DNA from: JBBPYR01 sp038199755
Lineage (GTDB): Bacteria > Chloroflexota > Ktedonobacteria > Ktedonobacterales > Ktedonobacteraceae
Assembly: GCA_038199755.1 (NCBI GenBank)
Contig: JBBPYR010000069.1
Location: 1-8,861 of the forward strand
Reading direction: 5' to 3'
Length of the DNA stretch: 8,861 nucleotides
Both the position numbers and the translations under genes were made by a program. Below are positions 1 through 6,175 of this stretch, one piece after another. The notes beneath the pieces were generated by a model. It did not search any database. It worked only from the letters and a program-made list of their open reading frames with translations, and was not told the origin of the DNA. Position 1 is the first letter of the stretch. Each line of letters starts with the position of its first letter.

Positions 1-22
1 GGCATGCATGCCGCACATGTGC
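1..22. repeat. Two abutting perfect palindromes
   Basis: Positions 1-12 (GGCATGCATGCC) and 13-22 (GCACATGTGC) each equal their own reverse complement and touch end to end, 22 bases past the plsX stop codon in the plsX reading direction. No U-run follows in that direction within the window. They could be part of a terminator, an operator of the next gene beyond the left edge, or chance. The window edge prevents a better reading. Confidence 0.35.
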
Positions 23-44
23 CCTTCTCTTGTCGGAAATAATA

Positions 45-1082
45 TTATTGACGAGCGGCCTCTTGCGTGCCAAGTTTTGCCAGACCCTCGGCAATGGCCT
101 GAGCCACACCTGTCTCCGCCGTCTGGCGCGCCACGCGCAAGGCATTTTTGATCGCCTTCGCGTTAGAGCGGCCATGCGAGACAATCGCAGATCCGTTGAC
201 ACCGAGTAGCGGCACACCACCATACTCGGCATAGTCCAGGCGCGAGAAGACCTTGCGCAGGCTGGGGCGCAGCACGGCAGCGGCCAGCTTATTCGGCAAG
301 CTGCTGGTCATCTCGGCGCGCAGAATGCCGATCAGCGTTTCCGCCAGTCCCTCGCTCAACTTCAGCACCACGTTCCCCACAAAGCCATCGCACACAACGA
401 CATCAGCACCGCCGGTGGGAATGTCACGGCCCTCGACATTCCCAATAAAGTTGATGCCCAGCGTGCCCGCGCTCTGCTTCAATATTTGATGCGACTCCAC
501 CACCAATTGATTGCCCTTGCTCTCCTCCTCACCATTCGCCAGCAAAGCCACGCGTGGGGTCGAAATCTTAAAAATGCGCTCCATGTAAATAGAGCCCATG
601 AGCGCGAACTGTTGCAGATATTCGGGCTTACAATCCGTGTTCGCCCCCATATCAATCACGAGGCACGCACCATCCTTGGTGGGAAAGACGCCACCCAATG
701 CGGGACGTTGCACGCCAGCGATACGTTTGAGCGTAAAAAGGGAAGCCGCGAGCATGGCTCCACTGTTGCCAGCGGAGACCGCTCCCAGAGCATTGCCCGC
801 CCGCACCTGCTGTAATGCGAGCGTCATCGAGGCGTTCTTCTTCTGGCGTACCGCGTTGGCCGGGTGCTCATCCATCTCAATCACCTCGTCGGTGTGGATG
901 ATAGGCAAATCCAGCCCCGTGACATCATGCTTTGCCAGTTCAGCGCGAATCGCCTCCTCGCGCCCCACGAGATAGATGCCCATGTTATATTCGCGCGCCG
1001 CCTGCACCGCCCCCAGCACAATCTCGCCGGGCGCATTGTCACCCCCCATAGCATCAAGGGCAACACGTACCGTAGCACTCAT
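45..1082 (-). CDS. plsX: Phosphate acyltransferase PlsX
   Basis: PlsX converts acyl-ACP and inorganic phosphate to acyl-phosphate, the acyl donor that PlsY uses to make lysophosphatidic acid at the membrane. The 345-residue product has the normal family length. It begins with the family signature VALDAMGGDNAP (residues 7-18), and SAGNSGAML, DMGAN, LLANGEEESKGN, GNVEGRD, DGFVGNVVLK and a C-terminal YGGVPLLGVNG all follow in the expected order, so it appears intact. The ATG at 1080-1082 is preceded on the minus strand by AAAAAAGGAG with an 8-base spacer, which supports this start. The gene lies 38 bases downstream of the receiver gene on the same strand and is probably co-transcribed with it. 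In many bacteria plsX sits beside fatty-acid (fab/acp) genes; any such partner would lie beyond the left edge. The identification is secure; co-transcription is inferred. Confidence 0.97.
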   Translation of the reverse strand: MSATVRVALDAMGGDNAPGEIVLGAVQAAREYNMGIYLVGREEAIRAELAKHDVTGLDLPIIHTDEVIEMDEHPANAVRQKKNASMTLALQQVRAGNALGAVSAGNSGAMLAASLFTLKRIAGVQRPALGGVFPTKDGACLVIDMGANTDCKPEYLQQFALMGSIYMERIFKISTPRVALLANGEEESKGNQLVVESHQILKQSAGTLGINFIGNVEGRDIPTGGADVVVCDGFVGNVVLKLSEGLAETLIGILRAEMTSSLPNKLAAAVLRPSLRKVFSRLDYAEYGGVPLLGVNGSAIVSHGRSNAKAIKNALRVARQTAETGVAQAIAEGLAKLGTQEAARQ

Positions 1083-1120
1083 GCCTTACGCTCCTTTTTT
1101 ACACCGTTTGTTAGACCCCT

Positions 1121-1501
1121 TTAGGCCCCAGGTTCTCCGATGGTGGACCTGACCAGTTCGACCAGCTTATCCAGATCAAACGGCTTGTAGACGATGTGAA
1201 CCACGCCCGCGGCCCGAAACTCTTTCTCTTCGTTTTCGGCACCGAGGAACGCAGTCACCACGATCACCGGAATTGGGCGTTCGACGGTGGCCATTTCCAA
1301 CAACTTCAACTCGTCACGGCCATCGAGATAAGGCATCATCAGATCGAGTAGCACGAGATCAGGCTGATGTTCGCGTACAGCATCATAGAAGCGTAGGCTC
1401 TGCGTCGTCATAAACGTTTCATAGCCCTCTTCAGCCAGTGCCTCGGTCAAAAGATCTGCAATGGTTGGATCGTCATCCATGATTAATATTTTTTTGGCCA
1501 T
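1121..1501 (-). CDS. Stand-alone CheY-like response regulator receiver
   Basis: This 126-residue protein is one receiver domain with no output domain. The acidic pocket is D9-D10 (in KILIMDDDP), the phospho-acceptor is D53 (LVLLDLMMP), the switch Thr is T83 (VIVVTA) and the conserved Lys is K106 (YKPF), so phosphorylation chemistry should be intact. Such proteins usually act by binding a partner after phosphorylation by a histidine kinase. No histidine kinase gene is present in the window, so the donor is unknown. The start at 1499-1501 has a GAGGGG ribosome site (1512-1517, minus strand) 10 bases upstream. It is transcribed away from the Ser/Thr kinase gene and toward plsX. A partnership with the divergent kinase is possible but not shown. 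Its function beyond receiver activity cannot be named. Confidence 0.93.
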   Translation of the reverse strand: MAKKILIMDDDPTIADLLTEALAEEGYETFMTTQSLRFYDAVREHQPDLVLLDLMMPYLDGRDELKLLEMATVERPIPVIVVTAFLGAENEEKEFRAAGVVHIVYKPFDLDKLVELVRSTIGEPGA

Positions 1502-1575
1502 AAATCAGCTACCCCTCAAGCTCAACACTAGTAAGTCCACATTCAACATCTATAGGTGTCCAAAGACATGACACT

Positions 1576-1585
1576 ATTATAGCAC
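1576..1585 (-). promoter_or_regulatory. Extended -10 promoter for receiver-plsX
   Basis: On the minus strand the sequence reads GTGCTATAAT, a perfect TATAAT (1576-1581) preceded by the extended -10 TGn motif. No good -35 is seen at 16-18 bases, which fits an extended -10 promoter. Transcription would start near 1569 and leave a leader of about 68 bases before the receiver start codon. An imperfect inverted repeat (1552-1560 with 1570-1577, one extra base in the left arm) overlaps the -10 and could be an operator. Confidence 0.55.
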
Positions 1586-1629
1586 CCTGCTGCTTGTTGT
1601 GGGCTACTGCCATAGGCATTTTGTCTGTC

Positions 1630-1658
1630 TTGACAACTTTTGCCGTTTCCTCTACTCT
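1630..1658 (+). promoter_or_regulatory. Candidate promoter for the kinase gene
   Basis: A consensus -35 TTGACA (1630-1635) is followed after 17 bases by TACTCT (1653-1658). That -10 is weak but keeps the most conserved T1, A2 and T6. The inferred transcript would begin near 1665, with the AGAGGAAG ribosome site at 1695-1702 and ATG at 1709. The -35 is convincing and the -10 is doubtful. The divergent promoter of the receiver gene lies about 50 bases to the left, so the two could be co-regulated. Confidence 0.45.
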
Positions 1659-1708
1659 ACAGAAGAAGATTCCGTAGTACATTTGTTTGATTGTAGAGGA
1701 AGTATATC

Positions 1709-3793
1709 ATGTCCCAGTCTGCACCATCTGCCCCGTTCTTCTGCGACCACTGTGGCGCGGCCAATCGCTCACAAGCATCGTTCTGCGCCGTGTGCGGCCA
1801 ACCTTTGCGCTCACCCGCGGCAACGATCACGATACATAGCACAATTAGCACTAGCAGCACTAGCAGCACCCTTGTGCAACAGACCTTGCTGAAGCAACGC
1901 TACGTCATCATCAAGCAGATAGGCAAGGGCGGCTTTGGTGCCGTCTATCAAGCCGAGGATACCCACTTCGGCAACCGCACCGTGGCCGTGAAAGAGATGA
2001 GCCAGAACGGTCTCAAGCCAGAGGATATCGTCAGTGCGAGCGAGGATTTTCGACGCGAGGCACACCTATTAGCCGGACTGATCCATCCCAACCTGCCGCG
2101 CATTTACGAACATTTTACCGACACAGGCCGTTCGTACCTCGTCATGGACTACATTGATGGCCAAGCCCTCGACGAACAACTTGCGCAACGCTATGGCAAA
2201 CTGCTCTCTATCGACAAAGTACTCGAGATCGGTATACAACTCAGCGATGTCCTCGATTACCTGCACACGCGCCAGCCACCCATCATTTTCCGCGACCTCA
2301 AACCTGCGAACGTGATGATGACAGCAAGTGGGCATCTTTACCTGATCGACTTTGGCATTGCCCGCCATTTCAAGCCAGGCAAAGCCAAGGATACCAGCGC
2401 GCTCGGCTCCTCCGGCTACGCAGCCCCAGAACAATATGGCAAGGCGCAAACGACACCGCAGACCGACATCTACGGCCTGGGCGCGACCCTGCACCAGCTG
2501 CTCACAGGCCATGATCCCTCAGATACACCATTCCATTTCATGCCCATATCACTGGACAACCAACCCGCGCTAGCCGGATTAGACACCCTTATCATGAGCA
2601 TGGTCGCCATCAAGGTAGAGGAGCGGCCCGCCAGTGCCGCCCTCGTCAAGCAGCAACTCCAACAATTCATGACACGCCTCACCGTTCATCGCACGCATCA
2701 ACTGCCCTATGGTATTCCCAACGCCTACCAGACACTACCAACGCGTCAACCGGGCCAAGCAGGTCTGCCAGCCCAAAGACCACCCGCATCAAACCTGCCA
2801 AGCTTACCCATGAAGGTGTCCGCCCCCAAAGTGGCTCGAAGCAGCAGGATCAACCCACAACAGATACGGCCACAATCCAACACACTCTACATGTGCATCG
2901 GGCACACCAGCCGCATCACCAGTGTCGTGTGGTCGCCTAATGGCAAATATATTGCATCGGGCAGTTTCGACAAGACCACTCACCTGTGGGACGCCAACAA
3001 TGGGCAAAATATCCGTGCCCACAAAGCCCATATGCAACGCATCCAGGCTCTAGCATGGTCGCCCGACAGCACGCGTATCGCCTCCGCCAGCGACGACGCC
3101 ACCGTGCAAATCTGGGATATCAGCACAGGCAACACCCTGTACACCTATTCTGGCCATCGGGGAGAGGTCAACGCTCTGGCATGGTCGCCCGATGGCACAC
3201 GCATCGCCTCCACCAGCACGGACTGCACCGTGCATGTGTGGGATGCAAAAAGCGGCACCGTCTACAATACATACCACCATGCGCAGAGCGTCAATGCCGT
3301 CACATGGTCGCCCGATAGCCGCCGCATTGCCTCCGCGGGCAAAGACGGTTGGCTACATATATGGGAAGCAAGCAAAGAGCAGCAGAAGCGCAGCCTCTTC
3401 ACCTCGCTCTTCTCCCATCGTGGCCCGCTGAAAATCAACGGATTGGCAGGCGAGATCAACGCCTTGTCGTGGTCACTCGATGGACACTATGTTGCCGCTG
3501 CGTGCCATGAACACACGATAAAGGCGTGGTATGCAGAAAATGGACGGATGGCCTTCTTCTATGGCCCTCCCAGTGGAATCATCAATGCGGTAGCGTGGTC
3601 GCCCAATAGCAAGTTTATCGCGTCCGCAGGTAATGACAAACACGTCACCATCTGGAATACCGTCAGCAAACGAACGGCGCATACCTACTTCGGTCATACG
3701 GGCTACGTGATGGCAGTGGCATGGTCGCCCGATGGCACGCGCCTTGCCTCCGCTGGTGTTGACCGCACCGTTCAAGTCTGGCAGGCGGTATAA
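1709..3793 (+). CDS. Zinc-ribbon Ser/Thr protein kinase with WD40 propeller
   Basis: The product is a 694-residue Hanks-type kinase. An N-terminal zinc ribbon has C12-C15 and C26-C29 (CX2C-X10-CX2C). A Ser/Thr-rich linker (about 39-54) precedes the kinase domain (about 65-325), which has the glycine loop GKGGFGAVY (72-80), ATP-binding K95, alpha-C E117, catalytic loop FRDLKPAN (D196, N201), DFG 214-216 and APE 239-241. All catalytic residues are present; the usual His of HRD is Phe, a variant I recall as common in WD40- and Chloroflexota-type kinases. A Pro/Gln-rich linker leads to seven WD40 repeats (about 399-694), enough for a closed propeller. No membrane segment is visible, so it should be cytosolic, with the propeller as sensor or substrate scaffold. 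The ATG at 1709 follows AGAGGAAG (1695-1702). Its substrates are unknown. The gene is divergent from an orphan receiver. Confidence 0.95.
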   Translation: MSQSAPSAPFFCDHCGAANRSQASFCAVCGQPLRSPAATITIHSTISTSSTSSTLVQQTLLKQRYVIIKQIGKGGFGAVYQAEDTHFGNRTVAVKEMSQNGLKPEDIVSASEDFRREAHLLAGLIHPNLPRIYEHFTDTGRSYLVMDYIDGQALDEQLAQRYGKLLSIDKVLEIGIQLSDVLDYLHTRQPPIIFRDLKPANVMMTASGHLYLIDFGIARHFKPGKAKDTSALGSSGYAAPEQYGKAQTTPQTDIYGLGATLHQLLTGHDPSDTPFHFMPISLDNQPALAGLDTLIMSMVAIKVEERPASAALVKQQLQQFMTRLTVHRTHQLPYGIPNAYQTLPTRQPGQAGLPAQRPPASNLPSLPMKVSAPKVARSSRINPQQIRPQSNTLYMCIGHTSRITSVVWSPNGKYIASGSFDKTTHLWDANNGQNIRAHKAHMQRIQALAWSPDSTRIASASDDATVQIWDISTGNTLYTYSGHRGEVNALAWSPDGTRIASTSTDCTVHVWDAKSGTVYNTYHHAQSVNAVTWSPDSRRIASAGKDGWLHIWEASKEQQKRSLFTSLFSHRGPLKINGLAGEINALSWSLDGHYVAAACHEHTIKAWYAENGRMAFFYGPPSGIINAVAWSPNSKFIASAGNDKHVTIWNTVSKRTAHTYFGHTGYVMAVAWSPDGTRLASAGVDRTVQVWQAV
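2903..3790 (+). repeat. Seven tandem WD40-repeat units
   Basis: The coding DNA for the propeller is a tandem repeat. The core TGGTCGCC or a close variant occurs at 2930, 3056, 3182, 3305, 3470 (as TGGTCACTC), 3596 and 3722. The intervals are 126, 126, 123, 165, 126 and 126 bases, so the unit is 42 residues. The one long interval reflects an insertion of about 13 residues in the fourth unit (a KEQQKRSLFTSLFSHRG-like loop). Five of the seven units share the exact nonamer TGGTCGCCC, pointing to recent duplication or gene conversion between blades. Confidence 0.9.
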
Positions 3794-3832
3794 TCTATAG
3801 AGCAACCATGACTGTTTCCCTGACGTATTCCG

Positions 3833-3891
3833 TAGGGCCAGATTATGGTGATGACCAGTTTCATTGGTTAAACCGATCAACCTGGCCCCTA
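3833..3891. other. Imperfect inverted repeat in kinase-glycosylase gap
   Basis: TAGGGCCAG (3833-3841) pairs with CTGGCCCCTA (3882-3891) apart from one bulged base. A smaller dyad, GGTT-A-AACC, lies in the loop. The repeat occupies the 143-base gap between the kinase stop and the preferred glycosylase start. No U-run follows either arm, so it is not a classical terminator. It may be a folded leader or chance. A TATAAT at 3789-3794 overlaps the kinase stop codon but has no -35 at a suitable distance. Confidence 0.3.
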
Positions 3892-3936
3892 TGGAATTGC
3901 CATGGCCCTGTCAAAATCAGCAGAAAGATGTATTTT

Positions 3937-4602
3937 ATGACAACGTTTACGCCATTATCCGACATGATCTCCGCCGCGACTGCCCATTTGAGCAGTGTTG
4001 ATCCCGTGATGGCAGATGCAATAGAGCGGGTTGGCCCCTGCACACTCACCACCAACCCAAACATTTTTGAGGCACTGGTTGACGCCATTATCTCGCAGCA
4101 GATATCCGTCAAGGCGGCAGATACAATGGTAGCACGCCTGCGTGCGAAGATGGCTGATAGGCGCATTACGCCAGAAAATTTGCTGCTCCTCGAACAGGAA
4201 GATCTACGCGCACTTGGCTTCACCACACCCAAATCGCGCTACATTCGCCACCTCACCGAGCAGGTAATCAGTGGTCAACTGCAACTAGCGGAACTCACGA
4301 CGCAGGATGACGAGACCATCATCAAGACCTTGGTCGCCCTCCATGGCATTGGACGTTGGACGGCAGAAATGAGCTTGATCTTCTCCCTCGGTCGCCCCGA
4401 TGTCTTGCCCGTTGACGATCTGGGTTTCCTCGAAGGAGTACGCGAAGCCTATCAGCTGCCCACACGCCCGACACGAAAAGAGCTTCAGGCGCGTGGTGAA
4501 CAGTGGCGACCTTACCGCACCGTTGCTACCTGGTATATGTGGGCGTTACGCCGTCTAGCACAACGCAACGAACGTGAACGCACGCGTATTGTTTCACTAT
4601 AG
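3937..4602 (+). CDS. AlkA-type DNA-3-methyladenine glycosylase
   Basis: This is a base-excision repair enzyme that would remove alkylated bases such as 3-methyladenine from DNA. From the ATG at 3937 it has 221 residues and belongs to the helix-hairpin-helix glycosylase family. FEALVDAIISQQIS (44-57) is the family's early helix motif. The hairpin is LHGIGRWTAEM (135-145), the likely catalytic Asp is D161 in VLPVDDLG, and WRPYRTVATWYMW (190-202) closes the domain. It lacks the N-terminal AlkA_N domain of E. coli AlkA, as do many bacterial and yeast MAG-type enzymes. I prefer 3937 because AGAAAG (3922-3927) lies 9 bases upstream and homology begins there; the frame is open back to an ATG at 3808, but those 43 extra residues look non-coding. 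An ATG at 3928 is a second option. The gene is followed after only 10 bases by the J-domain gene. The family is secure; substrate range is inferred. Confidence 0.9.
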   Translation: MTTFTPLSDMISAATAHLSSVDPVMADAIERVGPCTLTTNPNIFEALVDAIISQQISVKAADTMVARLRAKMADRRITPENLLLLEQEDLRALGFTTPKSRYIRHLTEQVISGQLQLAELTTQDDETIIKTLVALHGIGRWTAEMSLIFSLGRPDVLPVDDLGFLEGVREAYQLPTRPTRKELQARGEQWRPYRTVATWYMWALRRLAQRNERERTRIVSL

Positions 4603-4612
4603 AGGCACAACT

Positions 4613-6010
4613 ATGGCATATATGGACACACCCGACAACTACTACGCCATTCTTGGTGTACCTATCGATGCAGAAAACGACACCCTCAAGCGGGCCTATC
4701 GTCAACTGGCACGACGATATCATCCCGACCTGGCTGGCCCCGGGGGTGCCATACAAATGAAGCGCATCAACCGCGCCTATGATGTCTTGAGCGATGCCGA
4801 GAAACGCCGCAACTATGACGCGATCATCGGCGGCGTCATTGATTTCCGTGGTGGCTTGCGGGCACGACCACGACCACGCTCTCGTGTCGCTGATGCTGGA
4901 GACAACGGCGAATTTTCCGGACTGAACATCTTTAGCACAAAAGGGCCATTTCGCGCTGGCACCGTCATTCACTCCCAATTAGGCGTTATCTCCTCCTTAA
5001 CAGGCATGCGCACAGCCTATGGCTTGCTGATCGCGGCAGGCTCGCTTGATGGCAAGGGCATGCTCTGGCCCATCACCAATGGTCAGCCAGGTGTAGCCGT
5101 TGCCTTTGCCGCACATGCAGCCTACACCGTCGAATCGCTACGAGCACTACGCCTCTCGTTAGGTGGGGGTCTCCTCGTGGGATGGGGACAACTCGGTTTG
5201 CACGCGTGGGATGCCTTTAATGGACAATTGCTGTGGAGCTATCAACTACGGCAGCGCGCCGTTTCCGCCCATTATTCGCTGGATGTCGTTCCCTCTTTCT
5301 CTGAAAGTGGTAAGCGCGACCTCACTATGGTGTTGCCGCTCCTCGTTGATGATGGGCATGCACCGCGTGCGTGGGGTGTACGTGGCACCGATGTCATCAG
5401 CCACAACTTGAGCGATGCCGACACCAGCTTCAGTGCGCCACTCGTTTGTGTGGAAGAGAAGCTTGAAAATCGGCAGTTCTGGTCCATTCGCCTGCGTACA
5501 CTCTCACAGGATCAACAAGCTCTGATTACCCTGTCTTGCGCCAACGTTCCCAATGAACAGCAACAAATGGCCGTTATTCGTCGCTGGGATTTGAGTGGGC
5601 GCACGCTCAAAGGCAAACCGCGCGCACAGATCGCGCAATCGGTCCTCGTGGGCACGTGTTCCGATTGCACGCCGCCCTACGCTATCACGCCCGACGCAAA
5701 AACGCTTGCCTTTGTACATGCAGGCAAGAAGATCCTCCTCTGTGACACCAGCACAGGCAGCTACAGCGAATTATTGAGCGGACCAATGGGGGGCAGTTCG
5801 CGGCTCGTCATCTCACCCGATGCCCAATGGGTCGCGGTCGCACGCGAGGATAGCGAAATTAACGAAGGCGTGATAGACCTTTGGTCAGCCAGCACAGGAC
5901 AGGTGTTACAAAAATTCTATCACCCATGGCAGATCAGCGCACTGCACTTTGCCGAGAACCAACTCATTGTCGCGCTTACCGATGGTACTATACAAGTATG
6001 GGAAAGATGA
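4613..6010 (+). CDS. J-domain protein with C-terminal beta-propeller
   Basis: The 465-residue protein starts with a clear J domain (about 8-72): YYAILGVP, the invariant HPD at 37-39, and the helix IKRINRAYDVLSDAEKRRNYD-type region near 48-69. J domains stimulate the ATPase of Hsp70 (DnaK). There is no Gly/Phe region, no zinc-binding cysteine cluster and no DnaJ C-terminal substrate domain, so this is not DnaJ or CbpA. An Arg/Pro linker (83-91) leads to a long tail with at least six degenerate WD40/quinoprotein-like strand signatures (LWPITNG about 151, HAWDAFNG 197, RRWDLSGR 323, LLCDTSTG 375, IDLWSASTG 421, IQVWER 460), consistent with a propeller. No signal peptide or membrane helix is seen. 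The start at 4613 is set by AGAGG (4601-4605), which overlaps the glycosylase stop codon, implying translational coupling. Its likely role is to bring DnaK to propeller-bound clients; the clients are unknown. Confidence 0.9.
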   Translation: MAYMDTPDNYYAILGVPIDAENDTLKRAYRQLARRYHPDLAGPGGAIQMKRINRAYDVLSDAEKRRNYDAIIGGVIDFRGGLRARPRPRSRVADAGDNGEFSGLNIFSTKGPFRAGTVIHSQLGVISSLTGMRTAYGLLIAAGSLDGKGMLWPITNGQPGVAVAFAAHAAYTVESLRALRLSLGGGLLVGWGQLGLHAWDAFNGQLLWSYQLRQRAVSAHYSLDVVPSFSESGKRDLTMVLPLLVDDGHAPRAWGVRGTDVISHNLSDADTSFSAPLVCVEEKLENRQFWSIRLRTLSQDQQALITLSCANVPNEQQQMAVIRRWDLSGRTLKGKPRAQIAQSVLVGTCSDCTPPYAITPDAKTLAFVHAGKKILLCDTSTGSYSELLSGPMGGSSRLVISPDAQWVAVAREDSEINEGVIDLWSASTGQVLQKFYHPWQISALHFAENQLIVALTDGTIQVWER

Positions 6011-6015
6011 CGGAT

Positions 6016-6091
6016 AACGTACGTTCCCATACGAATATTGTCTTTTTTCTTTCTTGCTTCGTTTATGTACATAGACTCAATTTATCATGAT
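6016..6091. promoter_or_regulatory. Cluster of short perfect palindromes
   Basis: In the gap after the J-domain gene, AACGTACGTT (6016-6025), TATGTACATA (6064-6073) and ATCATGAT (6084-6091) are each perfect palindromes. A T-rich run lies at 6041-6053. The gap is AT-rich and probably holds the promoter of the glycosyltransferase, but I cannot pick a convincing -35/-10 pair. The palindromes could be operators or chance products of AT-rich DNA. Confidence 0.3.
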
Positions 6092-6121
6092 TTATTATGA
6101 GCATTTTTCCAAACTATCCAG

Positions 6122-6148
6122 TAGGGATGTCCATGAGGGACATTCCTA
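6122..6148. other. 11-bp hairpin ahead of glycosyltransferase
   Basis: TAGGGATGTCC (6122-6132) and GGACATTCCTA (6138-6148) pair along all 11 positions, with one G-T wobble and a 5-base loop. The structure ends 27 bases before the ATG at 6176. No U-run follows, so it is more likely a 5'-leader hairpin or an operator than a terminator. Confidence 0.5.
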
Positions 6149-6175
6149 TTGTTACGAGAAAAGAGGTTTCTTTCG

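Noticed and set aside
253..975. Plus-strand open frames across the plsX region
   Set aside because: They lie opposite a well-conserved gene, have low-complexity composition and no family resemblance; they are antisense shadows.
1661..1672. 12-base AGAAGAAGATTC shared between the kinase promoter region and 7032-7043
   Set aside because: Its position relative to the -35 differs in the two places, and about two shared 12-mers are expected by chance in a window of this length.
2288..2311. Phe in place of His in the kinase HRD motif as a sign of a pseudokinase
   Set aside because: The catalytic Asp, Lys, Asn and DFG are all present, and I recall FRDLKP as common among active-looking bacterial kinases of this type.
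3789..3794. Perfect TATAAT overlapping the kinase stop codon as a promoter for the glycosylase
   Set aside because: No -35 at 16-18 bases and no extended -10 TGn. The nearest TTGAC-like box (3759) is 24 bases away.
3808..3936. N-terminal extension of the glycosylase from an upstream ATG
   Set aside because: The 43 residues do not resemble the family, the ATG at 3808 lacks a good ribosome site, and the DNA looks like an intergenic leader. The ATG at 3937 fits homology better.
4574..4612. Earlier start of the J-domain protein inside the glycosylase gene
   Set aside because: The 13 extra residues precede a clear AGAGG site at 4601-4605 and the usual J-domain beginning; the start at 4613 is much better.
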